DNA of 24,671 bases from an uncultured Bacteroides sp. (GCA_905203765.1 CAJKXC010000037.1:1-24671), one strand, 5' to 3'. Numbered from the stretch's first letter, positions 15,084 to 22,058 are shown. Numbers and translations are program-made. Notes: a model not told the origin generated them from the letters alone.

Positions 15084-16261
15084 GGCATGTATTTATAATA
15101 AATCAATGCTTCCTTCAGCCGGTGGGCAATGAGGAAGGGAAGCATCATGAAAATAAGCAGCGCCACGTAGTTCACCCACGAATAGATCATGGGATAACCG
15201 TTCAAGGCCTGGTCTACGTAAATCAGGAAGTAGTGGCGCAGCGGGAACAAGTTTGCCAATGCCTGCAATACCGGGTGCATGGCCATGGCGGGGAATGACA
15301 GTCCGCACATCGAGAAGGAGAGCACGCCCCACAGGGAAGCGAAGCTGAGTCCCAGTCGCAGCGTAGGCAGCGTACCTATCATCAGTATTCCCATACCCTG
15401 CGATGCCAACACCAGGCAAAGGGTGGCAAGGAGCATCGGCACGATGCCGCTGTTGCAGGGGAAGTGCAGAAAACCATAGAGATATACATTATATAATATA
15501 CCCATCAGGAAGAAGATAGCCGTATGCGGCAGCAACTTCCCGGCAAGGGATATCCAGATGGAGTTGTTGCCGCTGCGCAGCCATTCGCGTGCGGTGCGGT
15601 CTTTTATCTCTACACCGATGGAGTAGACGGTAACCATGAAGATAAGCAGCATCAGCACACCCGGTGCAAAAGTGTTGCACAGGTATACCGAGTAGTTCAG
15701 CCACGGATTGTTGAGCGGATGGGTGTCGATGACAATGGGTTGCAGGAACGCCATTGCCTGGTCCTCGGTAGCGCCTTTGGCGTAGAGCGAGGTGCGCGCG
15801 GCGGCACCTGCTGCGAGTTCGCTCATCATCTTCATGTCCTTGTACAGCAGTGAACCGGCGATGAGCAGGGTATTGTTGGTGTAGAACGACAGTTTGGGCT
15901 GCCGCTGCGCCTGTGCTTTGGCTGAAGTGCCCTGGGGGATGTAGTAGAAACCGTAAATCTCTCCCCGTTGCATGGCGGTGCGGGCCTCGCTCACGGTAGG
16001 GTAGTGGGCAATGACGGAGGTCTGCTCAAAGGCGTCCAGGTTGCGCACCAACTGGCGGGAGGTGCTGCTCATGTCCTGGTCTACCACGCCTACGGGCATA
16101 TTGGTAGGCAGCCCGGAGTCCATCAGCGTGGTGAAGAAGATGTAGCAGAACAACGGCGCTATCACCATGCAGAACAGATATAGCGGACGGGAGACGAGAC
16201 GGCGGCATTCGCGCTTCATCACGTTCCATAGGGCTATATGTTTCTTGTCTCTTTCCATCAT
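15080..16261 (-). CDS. ABC-2 type transporter permease (first of pair)
   Basis: A 393-residue permease of the same layout as the next gene: helix near 27-47 (LYLFCMVIAPLFCYIFFTTLM), extracytoplasmic domain about 50-195 (MPVGVVDQDMSSTSRQLVRN, GEIYGFYYIPQG), and a membrane bundle from about 200 to 385. VGVVDQD here and AVAVDNS in the partner are equivalent positions, so the pair arose by duplication. It probably exports a hydrophobic compound or drug through the HlyD adaptor and TolC channel. It overlaps hlyD by 4 nt (ATGA at 16258-16261). A second ATG immediately follows the first and could be the true start. The nucleotide-binding subunit is absent from the operon. Confidence 0.88.
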   Translation of the reverse strand: MMERDKKHIALWNVMKRECRRLVSRPLYLFCMVIAPLFCYIFFTTLMDSGLPTNMPVGVVDQDMSSTSRQLVRNLDAFEQTSVIAHYPTVSEARTAMQRGEIYGFYYIPQGTSAKAQAQRQPKLSFYTNNTLLIAGSLLYKDMKMMSELAAGAAARTSLYAKGATEDQAMAFLQPIVIDTHPLNNPWLNYSVYLCNTFAPGVLMLLIFMVTVYSIGVEIKDRTAREWLRSGNNSIWISLAGKLLPHTAIFFLMGILYNVYLYGFLHFPCNSGIVPMLLATLCLVLASQGMGILMIGTLPTLRLGLSFASLWGVLSFSMCGLSFPAMAMHPVLQALANLFPLRHYFLIYVDQALNGYPMIYSWVNYVALLIFMMLPFLIAHRLKEALIYYKYMP

Positions 16262-17244
16262 TTTTTAAGTATCACACTCATTCCGGGTCTTAATCCTTCC
16301 ACCTTTTCTTGTGGCGATGCTTTTACTTCAAACGTTTTCAGGTCGAACTGTCCGGTGGTCTTGGTAGCCTTCCAGGCGGCGTATGTGCCGAGGTCCTTCA
16401 TATAATATACTTTCAACCGGATGTTCTTGTCCAGCGCAGGGGCGTAAGCCTCGAACTCCGTACCCATGCCCAGGTCTTGCAGCAGGTCCTCGCGCACGTT
16501 GAAGGTCACCCACATGTCATCCAGAACAGAGATGTTCATAATGGGGGCGCCTGTGCCGACCAGTTCGCCTACTTTCGGGAAAATCTCGGATACCTCGCCT
16601 GCAGTCTGTGCCGTGAGATAAGTTTCTTTGATGTACGACTCCACTTCGGCCACGGCTCCTCTGGCACGTTCCACCATTGCGGCGGCAGCGGCTTTGTCTT
16701 CGCGTTCCGCACCGTTCTTCGCCATGTCGTATTGTGAACGGGCAGCCTTCTCGGTGGCAGCCATCGCGTCGAATTGCGCTTTCGCTTCATCCCGTTTTTG
16801 TGCGGACATAACGCCTTGCTGGAAAAGGCTGTTTACACGCTTGTAGGATACCTCGGCAATTTCTAATCCGGCTTTTGCTTTCTGCCACATTTCGTAGGCA
16901 GCCTGTATCTTTTCCTCGCGGACACCTTTCAACGCTTTCTCGTTCTGTGCCTGCGCAGCGGCTTCGGCAGCCCGTGCCTGTTCCAGTTTGGCCTGTACAT
17001 CCGGGGCTTCCAGTATGGCAAGTGTGTCTCCGGCTTTTACGCTTTGTCCCTCTTTCACGCGGAATTCCAGAATACGCCCCGGCACTTTGCTCGATACCCG
17101 GTACTCCGTTACTTCTGCCTGTCCCTGCACAATCTCCGGCCCCTTGCGAAGCATGAAGAATCCTACAAGGGCAACTACAGCAATCACCCCCGTCAGTGTG
17201 AGGAATGCCAATAGCATGTTACTGTTCTGTGATTTAGTATCCAT
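16258..17244 (-). CDS. HlyD-family periplasmic adaptor protein
   Basis: A 328-residue membrane-fusion protein joining the inner-membrane permeases to the TolC channel. One N-terminal membrane helix lies at about 12-32, so it is anchored rather than lipidated. The split lipoyl domain is visible at about 47-80 (RVSSKVPGRILEFRVKEGQ) and about 208-236 (AQTAGEVSEIFPKVGELVG). Between them is an alanine-rich coiled hairpin (81-205). A beta-barrel part follows, ending LRPGMSVILKK, which is typical of the family. It sits between tolC (25-nt gap) and the first permease (4-nt overlap) in one operon. It resembles the YbhG/YhiI type that serves ABC-2 exporters. Confidence 0.92.
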   Translation of the reverse strand: MDTKSQNSNMLLAFLTLTGVIAVVALVGFFMLRKGPEIVQGQAEVTEYRVSSKVPGRILEFRVKEGQSVKAGDTLAILEAPDVQAKLEQARAAEAAAQAQNEKALKGVREEKIQAAYEMWQKAKAGLEIAEVSYKRVNSLFQQGVMSAQKRDEAKAQFDAMAATEKAARSQYDMAKNGAEREDKAAAAAMVERARGAVAEVESYIKETYLTAQTAGEVSEIFPKVGELVGTGAPIMNISVLDDMWVTFNVREDLLQDLGMGTEFEAYAPALDKNIRLKVYYMKDLGTYAAWKATKTTGQFDLKTFEVKASPQEKVEGLRPGMSVILKK

Positions 17245-17255
17245 CGTTTTATCTT

Positions 17256-17290
17256 TTAATTTTCAATTCTCAATTTTCAGTTCCCAATTC
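17256..17290. repeat. AATTGAAAATT-type repeat at the tolC stop
   Basis: On the minus strand GAGAATTGGG, GAACTGAAAATTGAG and AATTGAAAATTAAAAG run from the last tolC codons (Thr-Glu-Asn-stop) into the gap before hlyD. It is the same kind of sequence as at the mnmA stop (1360-1384), where the C terminus also ends Glu-Asn. Confidence 0.55.
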
Positions 17291-18736
17291 TCCCGTTGCT
17301 CTTCTCAGATAGATTTCCGTCAGCTTCACGTCAATCTGTGCATCTATCTTTTCCGATTGCGCGGATAGCCAGGCGGTATGCGCTTCGAGCACGTTGCTTG
17401 CCGGAATGACGCCTTCCTCAAATCCGAGTGTGGCATATCGCAGGTTCTCGTCTGCTTTCTCCCGGTTCTTTTCAGCCATAGCCAACTTCTTCGCCGCCTC
17501 GTTCACCTTGAAGGCGGACTGGCTGACCTGCAATTCGATCTTCTCCTTGGCATCGTCCAACTGATACTGGGCTATGCGTGCTTCGGACTTTACCGCCTTT
17601 ACCTTGTAGCTTCCTTCGCCCCAGTGCCAGACCGGAACCGATACCATGACGCCTACGCTCCACATCCCCTTGAATTTCTTCTCGAAGCTGTTGAAAGTCG
17701 AAGGGTTCGTTGCCATATAGCTGCCCATCATGGCAACGGACGGCAGGAATTCCGACCGGACAACGTTTACTTTCTGCTTATAAATCTGTGTGGCAAGTTC
17801 CAGGCTGCGTACTTCCGGGCGGGTGGCATACACACTGTTGAGGTCGATGGCGTTGGTAGCCACTGCCACGGGTGCCAGGTCTTCTGCCTTTTCATCTTCC
17901 AGGGTGATGGGGGAGGAGAGGTCAAGTCCGCACAACTGGCACAGCAACATCCGGGCAAGGCTCAGTCCGTCGTCCACTTTCGTCAGCGTCATTTCCGCCT
18001 CGTTCACTTTTACTTTGACGGACAGCCCGTCGGCTTTGGTGGCAACGCCTTCGGCTATCATCTTGTCTATATCGCTGTCCAGCTTTTGCAACAGCTCCAG
18101 ATAGCCTTCCGCCAGCTTCTTCTTGTTGGCAAGGGATACTACCTGCCAGTAGGCCTGGTCGGTGCTCAGTATCACTTCCTGCATCCCGGTGTTGTGCTGC
18201 TGGCGTGCCAGTTCCTCGGCATATTTGGTGATTTTATTGTACGCGCGAATCTTGCCGCCCATATATAATGGTTGCGTCAGGGTAAGTGCCCCTGCGTACA
18301 TGTTGCGGGTATCTGTGCGGAAAGCATCTACCAGCGCACTGCCGGCGCCGTCCAACGCTCCCACCAGGCTCTGTCCCAGTGCGGGAAGCTGTCCGGCTAT
18401 CTCGGGATGTAGCTGCGCAATGACTTGTGCCGCCTCTTGCAAGGGCCCGCTGAGGCTTGTTCCCAACCCGGACAATGCCTCTTTCTGTGCATCGCTCAGT
18501 ATGGATAACTCCTTTTGGCTGCGCATATATCCGCCGCTTGCCGAGATGTCTGGAAGATAATTGGTGAATGCTGCCTTTTTCTGATAGTGTGCCGCCTTGA
18601 TTTTTTCCTGGCCGATCAACAGCTCCTTGTTGTTGGAGATTGCCAATGCACGGCAACTATCCAGGCTTAATGCCTTCTGCGCCGCCATTGGCAGCGTCAG
18701 ACATGCTAACCAGATGAAACAGAAGAACTTTTTCAT
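17270..18736 (-). CDS. TolC-family outer-membrane efflux protein
   Basis: A 488-residue outer-membrane channel protein. A signal peptide covers about 1-19 (FFCFIWLACLTLPMAA). Two outer-membrane efflux repeats follow. The first begins LSLDSCRALAISNNKELLIGQEKI and contains LTLTQPLYMGGKIRAYNKI. The second includes RPEVRSLELATQIYKQKVNVVRSEFLPSVAMMGSY and SVPVWHWGEGSYKV. The segment at about 85-140 is rich in Gly, Leu and Ala (LGTSLSGPL, AGQLPALGQSLVGALDGAG) and unlike a standard beta or coiled segment; it may be an expanded loop. It is the first gene of the efflux operon, with a perfect Bacteroides promoter about 70 nt upstream. The C terminus ends in repeat sequence. Confidence 0.93.
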   Translation of the reverse strand: MKKFFCFIWLACLTLPMAAQKALSLDSCRALAISNNKELLIGQEKIKAAHYQKKAAFTNYLPDISASGGYMRSQKELSILSDAQKEALSGLGTSLSGPLQEAAQVIAQLHPEIAGQLPALGQSLVGALDGAGSALVDAFRTDTRNMYAGALTLTQPLYMGGKIRAYNKITKYAEELARQQHNTGMQEVILSTDQAYWQVVSLANKKKLAEGYLELLQKLDSDIDKMIAEGVATKADGLSVKVKVNEAEMTLTKVDDGLSLARMLLCQLCGLDLSSPITLEDEKAEDLAPVAVATNAIDLNSVYATRPEVRSLELATQIYKQKVNVVRSEFLPSVAMMGSYMATNPSTFNSFEKKFKGMWSVGVMVSVPVWHWGEGSYKVKAVKSEARIAQYQLDDAKEKIELQVSQSAFKVNEAAKKLAMAEKNREKADENLRYATLGFEEGVIPASNVLEAHTAWLSAQSEKIDAQIDVKLTEIYLRRATGELGTEN

Positions 18737-18808
18737 TGGGTATATACATTAATTAAGATGATAATATGTTTGTTCCTTATAACAACAATAATTGCATAAA
18801 CAACAATG

Positions 18809-18839
18809 CAAATATAGATGCTCCCTGCGACACCTCAAA
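18809..18839 (-). promoter_or_regulatory. Canonical Bacteroides promoter of the efflux operon
   Basis: On the minus strand TTTG (18839-18836), a 19-nt spacer and TATATTTG (18816-18809) match the TTTG / TAnnTTTG consensus exactly. The leader to the tolC ATG is about 65 nt. It is the best promoter in the window. Confidence 0.85.
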
Positions 18840-18840
18840 A

Positions 18841-18861
18841 TAATTTAACCTGTTTTAATTA
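18841..18861. promoter_or_regulatory. Imperfect palindrome next to the efflux promoter
   Basis: TAATTTAACCTGTTTTAATT plus a final A is a 21-nt dyad with eight of ten pairs matched. It lies one base upstream of the -33 box of the efflux operon. The position suits a regulator site. No regulator gene is adjacent, and AT-rich dyads arise by chance, so this is tentative. Confidence 0.3.
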
Positions 18862-18933
18862 TCTTGCCCTTTAAAGTCAGTTTATCATCGGCTGCGGCGC
18901 CGCCAATTTTAGAAGTCTACACTGATATATCTT

Positions 18934-19026
18934 TTTTGCTCACGGAGCACACGGAACACGCGGAATAACACGGATTCTTTTTCTTTCCGTGTCATTCCGC
19001 GTGTTCCGTGTGCTCCGTGAGCAAAA
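18934..19026. repeat. Long intergenic hairpin, CACGGA type (41-bp arms)
   Basis: The left arm 18934-18974 and right arm 18986-19026 pair over 41 positions with one mismatch; the loop is 11 pyrimidines. The arm is built from units such as CTCACGGAG, CACACGGAA, CACGCGGAAT and ACACGGA. On the plus strand the right arm is followed by TCTTTTTT. On the minus strand, the direction of the flanking genes, it is followed by AAAGATATATC with no T-run. The 370-bp gap between tolC and the next gene holds this element, two solo arms, the efflux promoter and nothing else recognised. Confidence 0.9.
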
Positions 19027-19035
19027 TCTTTTTTA

Positions 19036-19102
19036 TCGTCCGCGTGTCAATCCGCGTTTCAAAAAGAAAACTCTGTGAGACTCTGTGTCCTCTGTGGTGA
19101 AA
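19036..19102. repeat. Two solo arms of the CACGGA/CTCTGTG repeat family
   Basis: GTCCGCGTGTCAATCCGCGT (19038-19057) followed by TTCAAAA, and CTCTGTGAGACTCTGTGTCC (19070-19089) followed by TCTGTGGTGAAA, resemble right arms of the hairpin family but have no opposite arm. They stand in tandem after the 41-bp hairpin. The second lies 4 nt beyond the stop of the coiled-coil gene. CTTTGTGGTGAA recurs at 22091-22102. Confidence 0.6.
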
Positions 19103-19106
19103 CCAT

Positions 19107-19985
19107 TTAGTTCAGCGTGAACCCCTGCGACCCAATCAGCGTCCCGTCCGCAAAGATATCCACCCTATAAGCCCCTGCATACAGGTACTCTTCCACATCC
19201 CAGTAAACGGTCACATTCTGTTCTTCCCCGTTATACTCGATGTATTTCTTGATAGAATACCCCAGCTCCCTGTTCTCGTAAGGGAATGTATTCGATGCAC
19301 TCTTCGTCAGCACATCATTATCCGGCTTCGTAATGCGGATATAGAGTGTCCGCTCGCCTGTCTCGGCAGTAATATTCTTCACGATGGAGAAGTTTATCTT
19401 GAACTTCACCACGTCCTTTACCTTCTTGGCAACCTTCCCCCGCTTGTTCGTCGGCTGAATGGAGATATTCGTCGCATCCAGTTGTGCCGCCAGCGTCACC
19501 GTCTTAGTCAGGTTTTTCTTTTCTTCCGACAGATTGCTTATCTGCCGCGAAGCCGCATTATACTTCTTGGTAACGTCCGCTATAATCTCCTTCTGGTGAG
19601 CAGTCAACCGGTTCAGCGAGTCTATCTGGTTGATATATCCTATCATGACCTTGCGCAGCGAAGCCAATTCCTTCTTCAACCGGCGTATCTCCGTGGCATT
19701 GCTGCTCTTCACCGTCCGCAGTTCTTCCAGCAAGCGTTGCGTCTTCAGTTGTTCCTGCTCCAACAGCACGGACAGCGAATCGTTGGAAACAGTCAGTTTC
19801 AACTCGTCATACTGCTGCGCGAAGCTGGTATATTGGTTCTCCAGGTCTTCCTTCTCCAATTGGAATTCCTGCACAAGTTCGTTATTGGTCTTTTTCTCCG
19901 AGATTAATAAAACCGTGACACCTATTAATAATAGTATAAGAAGGCTTCCTACTACAATGAGGAGCGTGTTTTTTTTAACTGCCAT
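19107..19985 (-). CDS. Membrane-anchored coiled-coil protein of unknown function
   Basis: A 292-residue protein I cannot name. Residues 8-28 form one membrane helix (LLIVVGSLLILLLIGVTVLLI) after a short basic start, so it is a type II or tail-out anchor. About 30-165 is coiled coil rich in Glu, Leu and Lys (ELVQEFQLEKEDLENQY, EIRRLKKELASLRKV). About 170-292 is a separate beta-type domain (FKINFSIVKNITAETGERTLYIRI, YAGAYRVDIFADG) ending at the C terminus. The layout suggests a spacer holding a small domain away from the membrane. AAGAAGAAG upstream of the ATG is a plausible ribosome site. It follows the nucleotidyltransferase-like gene by 93 nt on the same strand, and they may be co-transcribed. 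No -7 box was found in that gap. Confidence 0.8.
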   Translation of the reverse strand: MAVKKNTLLIVVGSLLILLLIGVTVLLISEKKTNNELVQEFQLEKEDLENQYTSFAQQYDELKLTVSNDSLSVLLEQEQLKTQRLLEELRTVKSSNATEIRRLKKELASLRKVMIGYINQIDSLNRLTAHQKEIIADVTKKYNAASRQISNLSEEKKNLTKTVTLAAQLDATNISIQPTNKRGKVAKKVKDVVKFKINFSIVKNITAETGERTLYIRITKPDNDVLTKSASNTFPYENRELGYSIKKYIEYNGEEQNVTVYWDVEEYLYAGAYRVDIFADGTLIGSQGFTLN

Positions 19986-20035
19986 ATGTATCTTCTTCTT
20001 TAGATTAATATATTCGTTAACATGATGTTTAGCAA

Positions 20036-20067
20036 CTCCGTGAAATCCGTGTAATCCGTGCCTAAAA
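20036..20067. repeat. Solo arm of the CACGGATT repeat
   Basis: CTCCGTGAAATCCGTGTAAT followed by CCGTGCCTAAAA shares AATCCGTGTAATCCGTGCCT and AAA with the right arm of the hairpin at 5797-5867. No left arm is present. It starts 11 nt beyond the stop of the nucleotidyltransferase-like gene, read on the minus strand. Confidence 0.75.
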
Positions 20068-20078
20068 TCATATTATTA

Positions 20079-21194
20079 TTATTTCCGTAATCTCTTTATC
20101 TGCGCCTGCGCCGAGTGCATCATCAGCATCATCGGATACCAGCGTGCCTCGGCGGGAGCCAGACTTCCCAATTCGCCGCACCGCTTCCAAGCACGCGTAA
20201 AAGTATACCATTTCCCGCTCCAGTACCCACGTGGGCGTTGCTTGCGGCTGGCATCGAATTGCCCGAAGTTGCCCCCTTGCCAAATATCTCCCAGTAGCCA
20301 TTCGCCCGTCTTCAAATCCTTCTCCGAGTAAGGAACCGGCAAGTCTTCCACCGGTAGCTTCAAATACTGCACCGCCACTACGCCAAACACCTTGGCTGCT
20401 TCTGTCAACCCTAACTTGCGCAACAACTCCGCCACCTCTTCCCGGTCTATATTCGCCTTCTGCGCATGCAGCAAGCTCGCCCAGTCGCACACCTGACGCA
20501 GTCCGATGCCTTCGTTCAGGAAGTGGAGCGTGGAGTGAAGCAGAATATATACCACCTCGAAAGTCAGGGGTGGGAGCGTAGCCAGGCATTCCTCAATCTG
20601 CAGGCGCCGGCACGCATCCGTATTGTGCCAGCCGGCTATCTCCCGTTGCAGTGCTTTGTCGGCGGACGGGGCGCTGAGGCGGGTCAGTATGCGGTGATTC
20701 TCTATCTGCACGTCGTGCCAGGTCATGGAAGTATGCTTATGATTTTCCTCATGCTCGGTGGTAGCCTCTTGGCGGAGCAACCGGTTTATCTTCTCAAAGT
20801 CCTTTTCTCCTATATATAGGTCGATGTCTCCGCATTGCCGATGCAGCGGGTTAGGGTAGTTCTGAGCCACGCCCTGGCCTTTCAGCAATACCGGCTCCAC
20901 GCCGTTCTCGCGGCAAAGCTCGTAAACATTCTTCAGCTCGCGGTTCAGCAACCGGTTCTTCTCTTCTATCTGTAGCAGCGTGTTGCACCACTTCAGATAA
21001 AGTCCCCGCTGGGGACGCTTCTCAGCGGGCAGCGTTTGTATGCCGTCCAGCACAATGCCCATTAGCGCCTGTGCCCGTGCCGTCTTATAAATCTGTTCCC
21101 ATTGAGTCTGTTCGTCGAAGAGTCCGGCATCCGCATCCGTGCCCCATAGCCCGGACTGTACCAGTGTGAAGAACTGTTGTTGTATGATATCCAT
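20079..21194 (-). CDS. Nucleotidyltransferase-like protein (NTP_transf_5 type)
   Basis: A 371-residue cytosolic protein of the uncharacterised nucleotidyltransferase family that often accompanies PqqD-like and kinase genes in Bacteroidetes. The mark is VLLKGQGVAQNYPNPLHRQC (102-121) followed by GDIDLYI (122-128); GDIDLYI carries the two metal-type aspartates of a pol-beta-like fold. The substrate is unknown. I set the start at the ATG at 21194 (MDIIQQQFF). A longer frame opens at a TTG at 21248, but that would lie inside the -7 box at 21235-21242, upstream of the expected transcript start. A lone PqqD-like gene lies divergently 252 bp away. The C-terminal region (about 290-371) is rich in Trp, Arg and Gly, with no motif I recognise. 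Confidence 0.82.
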   Translation of the reverse strand: MDIIQQQFFTLVQSGLWGTDADAGLFDEQTQWEQIYKTARAQALMGIVLDGIQTLPAEKRPQRGLYLKWCNTLLQIEEKNRLLNRELKNVYELCRENGVEPVLLKGQGVAQNYPNPLHRQCGDIDLYIGEKDFEKINRLLRQEATTEHEENHKHTSMTWHDVQIENHRILTRLSAPSADKALQREIAGWHNTDACRRLQIEECLATLPPLTFEVVYILLHSTLHFLNEGIGLRQVCDWASLLHAQKANIDREEVAELLRKLGLTEAAKVFGVVAVQYLKLPVEDLPVPYSEKDLKTGEWLLGDIWQGGNFGQFDASRKQRPRGYWSGKWYTFTRAWKRCGELGSLAPAEARWYPMMLMMHSAQAQIKRLRK

Positions 21195-21234
21195 AATCCT
21201 AAATTGCTGAAGAATACAGTCGTTAGTTTGCGTG

Positions 21235-21265
21235 CAAAGATAATGCAAACCGAGAGTAGAATAAA
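21235..21265 (-). promoter_or_regulatory. Promoter of the nucleotidyltransferase-like gene
   Basis: On the minus strand TATCTTTG (21242-21235) is a perfect -7 box, followed by CACGC. TTTA (21265-21262) lies 19 nt upstream as a near -33 box. The ATG at 21194 is about 40 nt downstream. Confidence 0.65.
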
Positions 21266-21300
21266 ATGAACTCGTTCATTTTTTCTGCCGAGGTGCCGCT

Positions 21301-21322
21301 TATCTTCGCTTTTGCAAAGATA
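21301..21322. promoter_or_regulatory. Opposed -7-like boxes in a dyad
   Basis: TATCTTCG on the plus strand (21301-21308) faces TATCTTTG on the minus strand (21322-21315) across six bases, making an imperfect palindrome in the divergent region. The minus box fits the consensus but has no -33 partner. It could be a second promoter or a regulator site. Confidence 0.35.
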
Positions 21323-21405
21323 CGTATTATTTCGGAAACGTCCCTTCGCCTTCCCCTTTCTCTGTGATATTTAGTTATTATTTTCGCTTTTTAGGCTGGA
21401 ATGTT

Positions 21406-21413
21406 TATCTTTG
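21406..21413 (+). promoter_or_regulatory. -7 box of the PqqD-like gene
   Basis: TATCTTTG followed by CGCC is the textbook Bacteroides -7 box. TTCG (21383-21386) lies 19 nt upstream as a weak -33 box. It is 32 nt before the ATG at 21446 and overlaps a longer in-frame ATG at 21401, which rules that start out. Confidence 0.7.
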
Positions 21414-21445
21414 CGCCACGAAATAATAACAAAAAACAATCGGAT

Positions 21446-21712
21446 ATGAAGATTAAAGACATTTATAAAGTACGCGAAATCGCCGGTGAAAACCTGGTCG
21501 TAGAACAAGGCAAACTCCAATCGGACATGACAAAGGTCATCTCCCTCAACTCCACCGCCCTCTTGCTGTGGAACGAACTGCGCGGCACCGACTTCACCCT
21601 CGAAACCGCCGCCAACGTCCTGGTCAGCCATTTCGGCATCGACCCCGCTGCCGCCACCGCCGATGCCGGGAAGTGGATAGACGCCCTGACGGGTTGCGGA
21701 GTCATCGAATAA
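21446..21712 (+). CDS. PqqD-family small protein (RRE-like fold)
   Basis: An 88-residue PqqD-like protein. Free-standing or fused PqqD domains act as RiPP recognition elements that bind the leader of a precursor peptide and bring it to a modifying enzyme; Bacteroidetes also have many stand-alone members of unknown role. The pattern here is EIAGENLVVEQGKLQSDMTKVISLNSTALLLWNEL, then FTLETAANVLVSHFGIDPAAATADAGKWIDALTGCGVIE, which gives the beta hairpin, the LN.T...LW helix and the final helices. The start at 21446 is set by the -7 box just upstream; the ATG at 21401 would precede the transcript. No radical-SAM enzyme, kinase or peptidase lies beside it in the window. A nucleotidyltransferase-like gene is divergent. 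A tandem repeat array begins 13 nt after the stop. Confidence 0.82.
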   Translation: MKIKDIYKVREIAGENLVVEQGKLQSDMTKVISLNSTALLLWNELRGTDFTLETAANVLVSHFGIDPAAATADAGKWIDALTGCGVIE

Positions 21713-21725
21713 CCAGCATACCGCC

Positions 21726-21840
21726 CTGCCGGCAGCCCATACTTCGCTCTCTGCCGGCAAATATACCGCACTGCCTGCAGGCATCTACTTTGCTGTCTGC
21801 AGGCTTATACTTTACTGTCTGTCAACTCCTTATATTTACC
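21726..21840. repeat. Tandem array 1: about five units of 22-25 bp with CTGCAGGC/CTGCCGGC cores
   Basis: Units begin at 21726, 21751, 21775, 21797 and 21819, with spacings of 25, 24, 22 and 22. A clear unit is CTGCAGGCATCTACTTTGCT plus GT. Cores are palindromic (CTGCCGGCAG, GCCTGCAGGC). It begins 13 nt after the PqqD-like stop and does not code in any frame I trust. The unit matches array 2 at 12 of 22 positions, so the two may share an origin. Confidence 0.75.
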
Positions 21841-21857
21841 TCTTTTTTTTGCTCGAT

Positions 21858-22055
21858 GTAAAAGCATTTACCCCGGTGTGTAAAGGCTTTTACCCCGTAG
21901 TGTAACGACCTTTACCTCGGCGTGTAAAAGCTTTTACCTCGGCGTGTAAAAGCCTTTACGCTGCGCGGTAAAGGACGTTCCCCTGCGCGGTAAACATCCT
22001 TCCCCCTCGCGGTGAACCACATTTCCCTGCGGAGTGACAATACTCCTTTCGCCTT
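21858..22055. repeat. Tandem array 2: eight or nine units of exactly 22 bp
   Basis: Units start at 21858, 21880, 21902, 21924, 21946, 21968, 21990 and 22012, with a decayed ninth at 22034; every spacing is 22. The fourth copy reads GTAAAAGCTTTTAC then CTCGGCGT; its first 14 bases are a perfect palindrome. Copies 1 to 5 keep GTAA...TTTAC; copies 6 to 8 keep GTAAA or GTGAA and CCC but lose the palindrome. It is not CRISPR: there are no variable spacers. A 22-bp step is about two helical turns, so the cores face the same side of the DNA. Confidence 0.85.
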
Positions 22056-22058
22056 AAT

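Noticed and set aside
17378..18268. Plus-strand reading frame of 296 codons opposite tolC
   Set aside because: Antisense to a clear TolC-family gene, with His- and Phe-rich composition typical of a shadow frame.
21195..21248. Longer TTG start for the nucleotidyltransferase-like gene
   Set aside because: The extension covers the -7 box TATCTTTG at 21235-21242, so it would lie upstream of the transcript. The ATG at 21194 is preferred.
21401..21445. Longer ATG start for the PqqD-like gene
   Set aside because: It overlaps the -7 box at 21406-21413 and adds 15 residues unlike the family.
21371..21784. Minus-strand reading frame of 137 codons over the PqqD-like gene and array 1
   Set aside because: It is antisense to the PqqD-like gene, crosses its promoter and reads through repeats; no family likeness.
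21726..22055. CRISPR array
   Set aside because: Units follow each other with no unique spacers, drift in sequence and are only 22 bp long; no cas gene is present.
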